A stretch of DNA of 64,000 nt. It comes from Argopecten irradians. Its lineage: Eukaryota; Mollusca; Bivalvia; Pectinida; Pectinidae. The position numbers were made by a program, and so were the translations under genes. The stretch covers positions 27,320,952 to 27,384,951 of the forward strand of contig NC_091140.1 of the NCBI RefSeq assembly GCF_041381155.1. The letters run 5' to 3'. Shown in pieces: positions 1 through 10,600 of the stretch. The notes under the pieces are model-generated. The model did not search any database. It was not told the origin of the DNA and saw only the letters and a program-made list of their open reading frames with translations. Every line of letters starts with the position of its first letter. Within the stretch, counting starts at the first letter, position 1.

Positions 1-1350
1 TGTGGTCCACATTGTCCCCCTCACCAATGACTGTTGTCCCAGTCTTCATCCCTTACAATGACTGCTGTGTCTTTATTTTCCCTCTCCCGTCCAAGCCCTA
101 ACAATGACTGTTGTGTCTACATTGTCCCCTCCCGTCCCAGCCCTTACAATGACTGTGTGTCTTATTTTCCCTCTCCCGTCCAAGCCCTCACATGACCTGT
201 TGTGTTGTGTCCACATTGTCCACCACCCCTCCCCTCCCGTCCCAGCCCTTACAATGACTGTTGTGTCTATATTGTTGTCCCCCTTCCGTCCAAGCTCTAC
301 CAATGCCTGTTGTGTCCACATTGTCCCCCTCCCGTCCCAGTCCCCTTACAATGACTGTTGTGTCTACATTGTCCCCCTCCCGTCCCAGCCCACTGCTGTT
401 GTGCCCACAATGACTGTTGTGTCCCACATTGTCCCCCTTCCATCCCCCAGCCCTCATGCCTGTTGTGTCCAATAGCCTTACAGACTGTTGTGTCCACATT
501 GTCCCCTTGTCCCCATTCCCCTCCCGTCCCAGCCCTTACCATGCCTGTTGTGTCCACATTGTCCCCCCTCCGTCCCCCAGCCCTTACCCCTTATTGCCCC
601 TCCTTCGCCCATGACTGTTTGTGTCCACATTGTCCCCCTCCCGTCCCAGCCCTTTCATGCCTGTTGTGTCCCATGTGCCCTTCCAGTTACAATGACTGTT
701 GTGTCCACATTGTCCTTATCCTTCATGCCTATTGTGTCCACATTGTCCCCTCCGTCCCAGCCCTTACAATGACTGTTGTGTCCACATTGCCCCCTCCCGT
801 CCCAGCCCTTACCATGCCTATTGTGTCCACATTGTCTCCCTCCTGTCCAGCCCCAATAATTGTTGAGTCCACATTGTGACTCCCGTCCAGCCCTTACCTG
901 TTGTGTCCACATTGTGCCCCTCCCGTCCCAGCCCTTACAATGACTGTTGTCTATGTCCAGTCCGCATTATGTTGTGTCCACATTGTTCCCCTCCCGTCCC
1001 AGCCCTTACAATGACTGTTGTGTCTATGTTGTTCCCTTCTTGTCCCAGCCCTTAAAATGACTGTTATGTCTATGTTGCCCCCTCCCGTCCCAGCCCTTAC
1101 CATGCTGTTGTGTCCACATTGTCACCCTCTCGTCCCAGCCATTATAATGACTGTTGTGTCTATGTTATCCCCCTCCCGTCCCAGCCCTTACCATGCCTGT
1201 TGTGTCCACATTGTCCCCCTCCCGTCCCAGCCCTTACAATGACTGTTGTGTCTATGTTATCCCCCTCCCGTCCCAGACCTTACCATGCCTGTTGTGTCCA
1301 CATTGTCCCCCTCCCGTCCCAGCCCTTACCATGCCTGTTGTGTCTACATT
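1..1350. repeat. 46-bp minisatellite carrying an exon end and 5' splice site
   Basis: About 28 tandem copies of a unit near 46 bp. On the minus strand each unit reads AATGTGGACACAACAGGCAT, then GGTAAGGGCTGGGACGGGAG and GGGGAC. Two variants alternate, ending in GGCATGGTAAGG or GTCATTGTAAGG. The right end runs without a break into the last ~23 bases of the Kidins220 exon at 1330-1428, whose donor is the same GTAAGG. The array therefore consists of exon end, donor site and intron start. Units toward the left are noisier, with indels. Long open frames here on both strands are by-products of the repeat. Confidence 0.95.
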
Positions 1351-1428
1351 GGCTCCCTCTTGAAGTAAAGCCTCGACGATCTCTAGATATCCCTTCCTGG
1401 ATGCCCAGATAAGAGGAGTCGTCCCGTA
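1330..1428 (-). CDS. KIDINS220: Kidins220/ARMS, ankyrin-repeat exon 6 (last in window)
   Basis: A 99-bp phase-0 exon encoding one 33-residue ankyrin repeat, beginning [20 protein letters not shown] and ending in GANVDTTGM. It has an AG acceptor just upstream (ct at 1429-1430) and a GTAAGG donor at 1324-1329. It continues directly from the preceding exon's ...MADK. In the Kidins220 family the same position carries a YGTTPL.WAARKGHLE-type repeat. Kidins220 is a multipass membrane scaffold with N-terminal cytoplasmic ankyrin repeats that couples neurotrophin and other receptors to MAP-kinase signalling. The donor lies inside the first copy of the 46-bp minisatellite, which is unusual. The next exon is outside the window. 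Confidence 0.88.
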
Positions 1429-1879
1429 CTGTAATAATACACCAAGTAAAACAAATATTATAATGAAAAACAGTAAAGGACATACAGTTGAACTTCATAA
1501 GTGTGCGTAACTCATTTGAAATAATTTAGTGGTGTCATCCAAGCGTTACTTTTTATCTACTTTTACTGGAATACCTTGATAACCAAAATCTTTAAAATGG
1601 TCCAAGTGACCTCTAACTATTAGGTTTTAGTGTATTACTTGCCATGAGACAACAGAAACATGTTCAATAACTTCATAGAATTAAATAACATTCCTGGAAT
1701 TCCTAGGAGGCTTCTCTGTTTAAATCTTGTTTATTTCTCATGTAAATACTGTAACTTCCTATAATCTAACTGCAATCTATTCTTGTAGTTGTGATTATCT
1801 TTAACATACAGATTACATTAAAATTTGGATTTCTATAAACTCAGAATAAAATTTGTTCAGTTTTGACCCCAGTCCTGAC

Positions 1880-1978
1880 CTTGTCAGCCATGTTGACCTT
1901 GGCTCCATGTTGTAACAGCTCTTTGACTATCTGTGTATGACCTCGTCCAGCAGCCCATGATAAACAAGTCATGTTGAA
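1880..1978 (-). CDS. KIDINS220: Kidins220/ARMS, ankyrin-repeat exon 5
   Basis: A 99-bp phase-0 exon encoding one 33-residue repeat, starting [20 protein letters not shown] and ending in GAKVNMADK. The central WAAGRGH is a strong match to the corresponding repeat of Kidins220 (IIWAAGRGHADIV in vertebrates, from family knowledge). The acceptor is ct at 1979-1980 and the donor is GTCAGG. The exon sits between ankyrin exons in the expected order, so assignment to the same transcript is secure. Confidence 0.9.
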
Positions 1979-2297
1979 CTATAAATAGCAACAGTTTTTA
2001 TCAATTGATTTTATAGTGTCTCCTAAAATTGAATTAATTGATTCTAACAATATTAGGAAATAATTTATTTTTATTTGTTTTCATAGTAAATCCAACTCTC
2101 TGATTGGCAGATTATTTTTCTTCATATACTATGAAGAAAAAATCCGAGAACGGAGCGAAAATCTGACGTAATCATGACGTCACAATAGAGACGTCGACGT
2201 TGCGTATTGATTTAGAAAAAATAATCCATTGGAAAATCAATGGAATCGTACGTTTAAACTTACTTTATGTAATCAAATAATCTAATAGATTAATTAT

Positions 2298-2452
2298 AAG
2301 CATTGATGTAACTATTTTTTAACTTCATATGGTTATGAAATACATTTTGTTTGCAGACTTTTGTAAGAATCCGCTACGCAGATTCATACAGTTTGGACAC
2401 AAAATTTCTTTCAAACCCTTATGAAGTTAAAAAATAGTAACATCAATGCTTT
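2298..2452. repeat. Foldback (inverted repeat) element
   Basis: Two ~33-bp arms in opposite orientation, left AAGCATTGATGTAACTATTT continuing to aacttcat, and right atgaagtt continuing to catcaatgctt. They surround an ~85-bp loop with AATCCGCTACGCAGATTC. This fits a short non-autonomous foldback or MITE copy in a Kidins220 intron. Confidence 0.7.
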
Positions 2453-2616
2453 AATAAAGAATAATTTTGAAATCTTTAAATCAACCTTCTATGATAAAAT
2501 GAGGAATTGGGGTGAAAGAAATTGCCTCTTTACTATTAAGTCCTTTTCCTGTACATGTGTGAAAATGAGATAAATAAAGCATTTTGTGCTTCAATATGTA
2601 ACACCCTGATACATAC

Positions 2617-2715
2617 CTCAGCTTTGATGTTACAGTTAGCTCCCCTGTCGAGTAGTTCAAAGACCACTTCCTCCCAGCCCTTATAACAGGCCCACATCAA
2701 AGGTGTCCAGCCCAT
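2617..2715 (-). CDS. KIDINS220: Kidins220/ARMS, ankyrin-repeat exon 4
   Basis: A 99-bp phase-0 exon encoding a 33-residue ankyrin repeat that starts MGWTPLMWACYKGWEEVVFE and ends in GANCNIKAE. The MGGWTALMWACYKG-like opening is highly characteristic of Kidins220 and is the strongest single piece of evidence for the orthology call. The acceptor is AG at 2716-2717 (plus-strand ct) and the donor is GTATGT. The spacing and phase match the neighbouring exons. Confidence 0.92.
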
Positions 2716-2977
2716 CTTATAATAATAAACATTGATAACAGTTCAACACATTAAGAGAAATTAAGAATTAAGAGTATTTTTCTGTAAAGAAAAGTACAAT
2801 GTATATCTAACTTGATTTTGTTACTCATAACCAGATGTACTAAGCATAAAATTTCATCAAAACAGATAATATAAGTCATTGCCTGGTATAGATAATGTAA
2901 TATCCTGACCCAATACCTGAGGTACATGGACATGTACCGGGTAAATACTTTTCTATTTATAGACTATATATACTGAC

Positions 2978-3076
2978 CATATCTCTATGCTCAATGTCCG
3001 CATCTTTCTCACATAGTTCTATGACTATTTCCAAGTGTCCATTCTTTGTAGCACACATCAAGGCACTCCAGTTTTC
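2978..3076 (-). CDS. KIDINS220: Kidins220/ARMS, ankyrin-repeat exon 3
   Basis: A 99-bp phase-0 exon encoding [20 protein letters not shown] followed by [13 protein letters not shown]. It aligns with the Kidins220 repeat that reads DNWTALISASKEGH and ends in LEHRDM. The acceptor is AG at plus 3077-3078 and the donor is GTCAGT. The HRDM end joins the MGWTPLM start of the next exon exactly as in the family. Confidence 0.9.
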
Positions 3077-3149
3077 CTAAAAATAAATCTATCATATTGT
3101 AAACTAATCTCCATTGACAATCTATAGGTGGTATAAAAAAACCTGTACA

Positions 3150-3292
3150 AACAAGAGGCCCAGAGGAACTGTATTGCTCACTTTTTTTTCTTTTTTTTTC
3201 TTTCTTTTTTTTAGTAATGTGGGACGCCGGACGCCAAGGTATGGCATAAGCTCACCTTGGTCCTTCGGACCAGGTGAGCTAAAAAAAACTGC
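3150..3292. repeat. Short hairpin-ended dispersed element
   Basis: Begins CAAGAGGCCCAGAGG, contains a pyrimidine-rich tract, then GGGACGCCGGACGCC, and ends in the hairpin AGCTCACCTTGGTCC-TTC-GGACCAGGTGAGCT followed by A8. The same CAAGAGGCCCA start occurs at 7667 and 13498, and comparable hairpin-plus-A ends occur at 7276-7311 and 12144-12174. It looks like an internally deleted member of that family. Confidence 0.65.
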
Positions 3293-3507
3293 TGTGTTTG
3301 ACTCAAAAAAGTGAATTTGAAAAAGAAATCTAATAGAACAACATACACAGTTTTCATATTCTCGTCTGCATTTAATTTGAGGTAAATAAAATTGGTGCCT
3401 CAAAATGGGAGAGAGTGCTTACTAGGTTGAATACAGTATACATCTACTGGGTACACCTCACACATGATGGTATCCTGCTACTTTTATTTGGGATTAATAG
3501 AATCTTA

Positions 3508-3618
3508 CATGGGTCTGTCAAGTGGACAGGGATATCTCAACCCGAGTGAAAGATAAGGGTTGACTGTCGAAATCTTTCACAAGGGTTGAAGTATCCATAT
3601 CCAATTGACAGACCCATG
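3508..3618. repeat. Foldback element
   Basis: Terminal inverted repeats CATGGGTCTGTCAA and TTGACAGACCCATG flank internal partly palindromic sequence (tatctcaacccg / gggttgaagtatcc). It is a small non-autonomous inverted-repeat element in a Kidins220 intron. Confidence 0.7.
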
Positions 3619-4173
3619 TTTAAATTTTTTTTTCCCAATACTTATTTGAAAACAAATTATGAAATTCCTGTTGCTTTCCAGTTGTTTCATTCTGTCATGA
3701 TCACATGAACCTCGTTATGCGACAAATTGTCAACAGTCTACCATTTCGTACACGCTAGCACACTGAGGTTCTATCTCGTACCACATATCTCCTCAGTGTA
3801 AACATATTGTGTTGGTTATTTACATCTGATGAAGATAAACGTGTGATTATCGTAACATCACAAGTAATAATTACATTTTGCCACTGCAACTCCCATTGCT
3901 CTAGTGATAATCGTGATCTGCATTATGAGCCAATAAATGCAGCCTAGACTTGGTGTAGTACTATCTACATAAATGGATGTGAGTCCTGTTTACTGATACC
4001 ATGTTATTCCGTGCGGTAAAATTGACATTGTAGTTGAATGAACCAGTTTGGTTATGAAACTTATAAAAAAATCTGTTAAATGTCTGGATAATTGATAACA
4101 GACATCAGTATATGGAAAAAGTGAGATAGCCAAAGAGAAAGTAAAAGCTGGATATTTGGTAGCAACTACTTAC

Positions 4174-4269
4174 ATTATCTACAGCATTCGTGTCTACATA
4201 CTCCAGGAGTTCCCTGACAATGTTCAGTTCTCCGGTCTCCGAGGCCAACATAAGGAATGTCCTCCCATT
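4174..4269 (-). CDS. KIDINS220: Kidins220/ARMS, ankyrin-repeat exon 2
   Basis: A 96-bp phase-0 exon encoding NGRTFLMLASETGELNIVRE then LLEYVDTNAVDN, a 32-residue ankyrin repeat. It corresponds to the first Kidins220 repeat (CGQTPLMIAAEQGNLEIVKE in vertebrates). The acceptor is AG at plus 4270-4271 and the donor is a strong GTAAGT. The upstream partner is the coding exon ending ...PEERDQ; the intact copy of that exon lies 8.4 kb away at 12659-12769. Confidence 0.88.
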
Positions 4270-4427
4270 CTATAACAATCATAAATCATGTACAATCTCT
4301 AAACTTGCTAACTTGATGAGACAACAGTAAAACCTTGGTATCTGAGTATTGAAGTTCACTTTAATAAGATAAATATATATTAAATGTAGAATTATTTTGT
4401 TTTGCATTTTTTAAACATTTTCAATTA

Positions 4428-5215
4428 AAAAGCTATGGGTCTTCAAAGATGAATGTGTTGCAGATGCATCTATGAGTGATTGACAGAGTCAGGGACTTCT
4501 TGATATACCTGGTAATTACAAGGACATGATTGTATTTTTTGACAAGTCAATGTTAATCGACATTTTAATTCTATATCTATCCTGTTACATTTTATTTACT
4601 TAAACAAAGTCAGAATGTTAATAATTCAAAGTCTGCATATCAAAAAATGGTTAAGATAAATTATTGCTGTAATTTAAATTAATTCAGATAAAAAGTTTTT
4701 GATGAGTGTCCCTCAATACCCAAAAAATTACACTGTTCTAGGTGCATTCTGCCCATTGCTTTGCATTACCATATGGAGCACACACAGAAATACTGTGGAT
4801 TCCAAATCATGCAGTCAACCCTGTAGCCATTGCACCAGGACCACCCTTTTACTGGTGGTTTACTTTAAATAGCTTTATAATATTAATAGGAAACCCCCCC
4901 AATAGGACAAAATAGAACCACACCAATGAAGTTGAGATACTCACCTGATCGCGTTCCTCTGGGTGATGGTACCATTCTCCCAGGAGGTTAATGGTTACTA
5001 GTCAGGTCTCCCTTACTGATACTGTCCCATAGGAGCTGAGTCTTAAACGTCCCCATGTTTACTACTGTCCTTGTATCCTCACAGCTTTACCACCACACTG
5101 TCCTTCTCACGTCCCATCCATCCCTGACGTCCTCACCTAAATAAGATGGTTTAAATGGTGTTAAACAGGAACAGATTATGTCTGATATATCACTGGCGTC
5201 TACACCTTTTAAAAA
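4428..5215. repeat. Duplicated segment, copy A (first part)
   Basis: Sequence from aaaaagctatgggtcttcaaag onward is nearly identical to 12170-12925, including the Kidins220 first-exon region. It is interrupted at ~5216 by a long inserted element and resumes at ~7312. Differences from copy B are mostly single-base indels. Confidence 0.85.
4945..5056 (-). pseudogene. Broken duplicate of the Kidins220 first coding exon
   Basis: Near-identical to 12659-12769 but 112 bp rather than 111. Relative to the intact copy it gains a base near 4995 (ggttac versus ggtac), gains one in the ctcccagg run and loses one in gggtgatgg. On the minus strand the frame breaks after ...GDLTS and meets a TAA two codons later. 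The donor GTGAGT is still present. It lies between exon 2 and the intact first exon, so it is either a decayed duplicate or an assembly error from two unmerged haplotypes. Confidence 0.75.
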
Positions 5216-7311
5216 TATGGTCGAAACCCATTCCAAGGATTAATATAAGGAGGAGTCAGATTTTAAAGCCAAATTTCAGCAAAGCTCCCATTTTGACCTC
5301 GGTCATACAATTAATTACTTTCAACAGTCGGGTCTTAACCTCGGTCCTTATTATAAAATATGATTGTCCTTACCTAAAGTTCCCCCCTTCTGAATCATTA
5401 AACCCCCCACTAATAGACCAATTTGCATTAAGATCGGAGACTGAAACTTAAAACAGGAACAGTGGTGGCCAGCGGCCATCTTTGAATACCAAAATCTTTA
5501 AGAAAATGTTTGCATGTTGTTTGGCATCAATTAAAACCCCTATAGACCAATTTTCATTGAGATCGGAGACTGAAACCTTAAAACAGGAAGTGGGCCAGCG
5601 GCCATCTTGGATACCAAAATCTTCACGAAAATGTTTGCATGTTGTTCGGCATCATTTAAAACCCTATAGACCAATTTCATTGAGATCGGAGACTGAAACC
5701 TTAAAACAGGGAAGTGGGCCAGCGGCCATCTTGGAATACCAAAATCTTTACGAAATGTTTGCATGTTGTTCGGCATCAATTAAAACCCCTATAGACAAAT
5801 TTTCATTGAGATCGGAGACTGAAACCTTTTAAAACAAGGAAGTGAGCAGCTAAAATTAAGAAAATTTGCCCTTTTGGGGACCCACCCTCTCAGTTCCTAG
5901 GGTTAGACCAGACTCACTTTATATAAAATATAATTGTGTTTCCCCAATGATGCTTCACACCAAATATGGATAAAATTTCATCCCAAGGATGGAGGAGGAG
6001 TAGGATTTTAAAGCTTAAAATTAAGAAAATTTCCCATTTGGGGCCCCATCCCTCAGCCCCTAGGGGTAGGACCAGGCTCATTTATATAAAAATATGATTG
6101 TCCGTCCCAAATAATGTTTTCACACCAAATATTGGATGAAATCCATCGGAAGGATGAAGGAGAAGTAGGATTTTAAAGCTAAAATTAAGAAAATTTGCCC
6201 TTTTGGGGCCCTACTGCCCCTCAGCCCCTAGGGGTTGGACCAGGCTCATTTATATAAAATATGATTGGTCCATCCCAATGATGTTTCACACCAAATATGG
6301 ATGAAATCCATACCAAGGATGAAGGAGGAGTAGGAGGTTTTTAAAGCTTTAAATAAGAAAATTCGCCCTTTTGGGGCCCACCACCTCAGCCCTAGGGGTC
6401 ACACCTATCTCAAATATAATAAAATGATGAATGTCCTTCATCAATAATGTTTCACACCAAATCATGGATGAAATCCATCCAAGGATGAAGGAGGGAGTAG
6501 GATTTTAAAGCTTTTTAAATTAAGAAAATTTGGCCCTTTTGGGGCCCGCCACCCTCTCAGCCCCTAGGGGTCACACCTATCTCAAAATATATAAAATATG
6601 AATGTCCTTACCTAATGATGTTTCACACTAAATATGGATGAAATCCATCCAAGGATGAAGGAGGTGTAGTAGATTTTAAAGCTAAAATTAAGAAAAAATT
6701 TGCCCTTTTGGGGCCCCACCCCTCAGCCCCTAGGGGTCGGACCAGGACTCATTTATATAAAATATGATTGTCCTTCCCCAATGATGTTTCAAACCAAATA
6801 TGGATGAAATCCATCCAAGGATGAAGGAGGAGTAGGGATTTTTAAAGCTAAAATTAAGAAAATTTGCCCTTTTGTGGCCCCGCCCCTCTGACCCTAGGGG
6901 TCGGACCATGCTCATTTATATAAAATATGATTGTCCTTCCCTAATGAAGTTTCACACCAAATATGGATGAAATCCATCCAAGGATTAAGGAGGAGTTAGG
7001 ATCTTAACGCTTAAAATAAGAAAATTCGCCCTTTTGGGGCCCCCCACCCCTCAGCCCCTAGGGGTCGGACCAAGCTCAATTTATATAAAATATGATTGTC
7101 CTTCCCTAATGATGCTTTTCAAACCAAATATGGATGAAATCCATCAAAGGATGAAGGAGGAGTAGGCTTTTGTATTAAATAGTCTTACGCACGACGCACG
7201 GCGCACGGCGCACGGCGGACGGCGCACGGCGGACGGCGCACGGCGCACGACGACGGACGAAACACGATGACAATCAGGTCATCCTGACCCTTCGGTCAGA
7301 TGACCTAAAAA
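5216..7311. mobile_element. Composite satellite-bearing element, 5'-truncated copy
   Basis: Comparison of the two duplicate copies shows this block inserted into an A-run: ccttttaaaaa ... ggtataaatgg is contiguous in copy B at 12918-12945. Inside are ~4 units of ~125 bp (5385-5845, each with GAGATCGGAGACTGAAACC and GCGGCCATCTTGG), then ~9 units of ~150 bp (5850-7165, each with CCCTAGGGGTCGGACC and ATCCATCCAAGGATGAAGG). These are followed by a GC-rich run of GACGGCGCAC-type repeats and a 3' hairpin AGGTCATCCTGACC-CTTC-GGTCAGATGACCT with A5. Its left end starts within the internal sequence of the longer copy at 7860, which suggests 5' truncation. No protein-coding capacity is seen. Confidence 0.75.
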
Positions 7312-7665
7312 TCGGTATAAATGGTGTTTATCATGAACAGATTATATCCAATATATCACTGGTATCTTCGCCTTTAAAAAACAAAATAGTTTAAATGGTG
7401 TTTACCAGGTACAAATTAAGGTATGTCATTTTTTGAAGTTTAGAGTCGACACTTCACATGAATCTTGTATAATACACAAATCCCCTGAGGAAACGTTCTT
7501 GTGTTTCTTCACATTATCTGGTAATGACTTGTGTATATCTGTCCGTTGTATCACCTACTGGCTGGAGGATGCATTTATTGTAGTACAGTGTGGAGACATT
7601 CTACAAGATGCTGAATTATGCACTGATGTGTCTCACATAGAAGACATATTGTACATGTAAAAAAA
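7312..7665. repeat. Duplicated segment, copy A (second part)
   Basis: Matches 12937-13270 of copy B, including tatatcactggtatcttcgcc and gctggaggatgcatttattg. A 75-residue open frame at 7433-7660 is a by-product; the corresponding frame is broken in copy B. Confidence 0.8.
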
Positions 7666-10600
7666 AATCAAGAGGCCCATGGGGCTTTAACGGTCACATC
7701 TGACTCAATGAGCTCACAAAAACAACAAAGTCTCAGATATATAAGTCATTTGGATAACGATTAACATATAAACTATACAAGGAACTCCTTAGTTGAATAT
7801 GTAAGTTATTTCTGAAAAAGGTAAATGTCATTTGTTGAACAAACTTGGTAGCCCTTCATCCAAATAAGGTCGAAACCCCATTCAAGGATTAATATAAGGA
7901 GGAGACAGATTTTAAAGCCAAATTTCAGCAAAGCTCCCATTTTGGACCTCGGTCATCACTATCCCATGGGTTCTTACCTCGGTCCTTTAAAAATATGATT
8001 GTCCCTAACCTAGAAGTTCCCCCCTTCTGAATCAATTAAAACCACTATAGACCAATTTTTTCATTGGAGATCGGAGTACTGAAACCGTAAAACAGGAAGT
8101 GGGCCAGCGGCCATCTTGAATAACCAAAATCTTTACGAAAATGTTTGCATGTTGTTCGGCATCATTAATAAAACCCCTATAGACCAATTTTCATTGAGAT
8201 CGGAGACTGAGAAACCTTAAAACAGGAAGTGGGCCAGCGACCATCTTGGAATACCAAAATCTTACGAAAAATGTTATGTTAGCATGTTTGTTCAGCATCA
8301 ATTAAACCCCTATAGACCAATTTTTAACCATCGAGATCGGAGGACTGAAACCTTAAAACAAGGAAGTGGGCCATGTCGGGCCATCTGTGGAATACCAAAA
8401 TCATTTACGAAAAAATGTTTGCATGTTGTTCGGCATCAATTAAAACCCCTATAGTACCAATTTTTATTGAGATCGGAGACTGAAACTTAAAACTGTAAAG
8501 TGAGCCAGCTAAAATTAACGAAAAATGTGCCCTTTTGGGGCCCCACTCACGCTCAGTTCCTAGGGTTTCACTCAAAGGACCAGACTTTCATTTATATAAA
8601 ATATAATTGTGCGATTTCCCCCAATGATGCCTTCACGACCAAATAATGGAATAAAATTCATCAAGGATGGGAGGAGGAGTAGGACTTTAAAGCTAAAATT
8701 TAGAAACATTTTCCTCCACATTTGGGGCCCCACCCTCAGCCCCTCAGGGGTTGATCTTGTTCGGACCAGCGCTCATTTACATCAAATACTGATTATCCAT
8801 CCCCAATAATGTTTTTTACCACTAAATATAGATGAAAATCCATCCAAGGGATGAAGGAGGAGTAGGTATTATTAAAGCTAAAAAAATAAGAAAAGTTTTC
8901 CCATTTGGGTCCCCCACATCTCAGCCCCTAGGGAGTTGGACCACGCTCATTTACATCAAATATGATGAAAATCTTGTTTATCCTTCCCTCAATTAATTTT
9001 TACACTAAATATTAGATAGAAATCCATGCCAAAGGATGAAGGCAGGAGTAGGATATTTTAAGAGCAAAAATTAAGAAAAAATTGCCCTTTGGGTGGCCCC
9101 ACCCCTCCTGCCCCTAAGGAGTTTGGACCACGCTATTTATATAAAATAAGATTGTCCGTCCCAAATAATGTTTCACACCAAATATGGATGAAAACCATCC
9201 AAGGATGAAACAGAAGTAGGATTTTAAAAGTTAAACTTAAGAAATTTGGCGCTTTTTGGGGCACTACCCCCACCAGCCCCTAGGGGTCGGACCGAGGCAT
9301 CATGTTAACTAAAAATATGTCTCGTCCATTCCCATTATTGATGTTTGCACAAACCAAAATATGTGAAGAAAACAAACCAAGGATGAAGTAGGAGTTGTTA
9401 TTATATAAAAAGCTAAAATTAATGAAAATATTCCCTTTTTGAAGGCCCCCACCATTCTGCCCCTAGGGGAATCGGGACCAAGTACATTTATATAAAATAT
9501 TGTTGTCGCTTCATCAATAATGTTTTCACACCAAATATGGGATGAAATCCAACCACAGGATGAAGGACGTGTAGGTTTTTAAAGCTTAAACTGCTAAGAA
9601 AATAAAATAATCGCCCTTTTGGGGCCACCACCCCTCAGACCCTAGGGGTCACTACATATCTCACAATATATAAAATGAAGATTGGTCTTACCTAATGATG
9701 TTTCCACACTAAATATGGTATGAAAACCATCCAAGGATGAAGGAGGGGTAGAATTTTAAAGCTAAAATAAGAAAATTTCGCCCGTTTTGGGGTGCCCCAC
9801 CAGCCTCAGCCCCTAGGGGTCGGGACCAGGCTCATTTTATATTACATAAGTTGATTGTCCTTCCACCATGAGGTTTTCAAATCCTTAAAATAGGAAGAAA
9901 TCCCATACCAAGGAATGAAAGGGAGGTAGTAGGATTTTAAAGACTAAAATTAAGAAAATTAGCCCTATTGAGGCCCCCCGCCCTCATGACCCAAGACGGT
10001 CGGACCAGGACACCATTTATATAAAATATGGATTTGCGATCCTTCATCAATAATGATTCACACCAAATATGGATGAAAACCATCCAAAGGATGAAGGAGG
10101 AGTAGGATATTAAAAAGCTTAAAATAAGACAATTCGGCCCTAGTGGGGACACCCCCCCTCAGCCCACTAGGGGTCGGGACCAGGCCCCTCAATTTATATT
10201 AAAATAAGATTGTCCTTCCCCAATGATGTTTTTCAAAACCAAATATGGATGAAATCCACATCCAAGGATGAGTGAGGTGAGTAGGATTTTAAAGCTAAAA
10301 TGTGAGAAAAATATTGCCCTTTTAGTGGCCCCGCCCCTCCTGACCTAGGGGTCTGACCAGGGCTCATTTATATTAAATAGTGACTGTTCCTTCCCTAATG
10401 AAGTTTCGTCAATTTTGTTGACCGATCGGTCCCAAATCACAATATGCACAACTAGGGCCCTAGGGGAACCTACATATGAATTTTGAGACAGATCCCTTTA
10501 GTACTTTCTGAGAAATAGCGATAACAAACTTTGAATATAAAAATCCAAGATGGCTGCCTGGCAGCAATTTTGTTGTGACCGATCGGTCCCAAAATGAAAT

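Larger units (their letters stand above)
1429..4944. other. Kidins220 introns 2-5 and the start of intron 1
   Basis: Between the ankyrin exons I see AT-rich intron sequence and three repeat-like items listed separately: the foldback at 2298-2452, the short hairpin-ended element at 3150-3292 and the foldback at 3508-3618. From 4428 the duplicated segment begins. No other coding signal was found. Confidence 0.6.

Noticed and set aside
104..879. Long plus-strand frames in the 46-bp minisatellite
   Set aside because: Period-driven open frames with only repeat composition; the coding strand of the neighbouring gene is minus.
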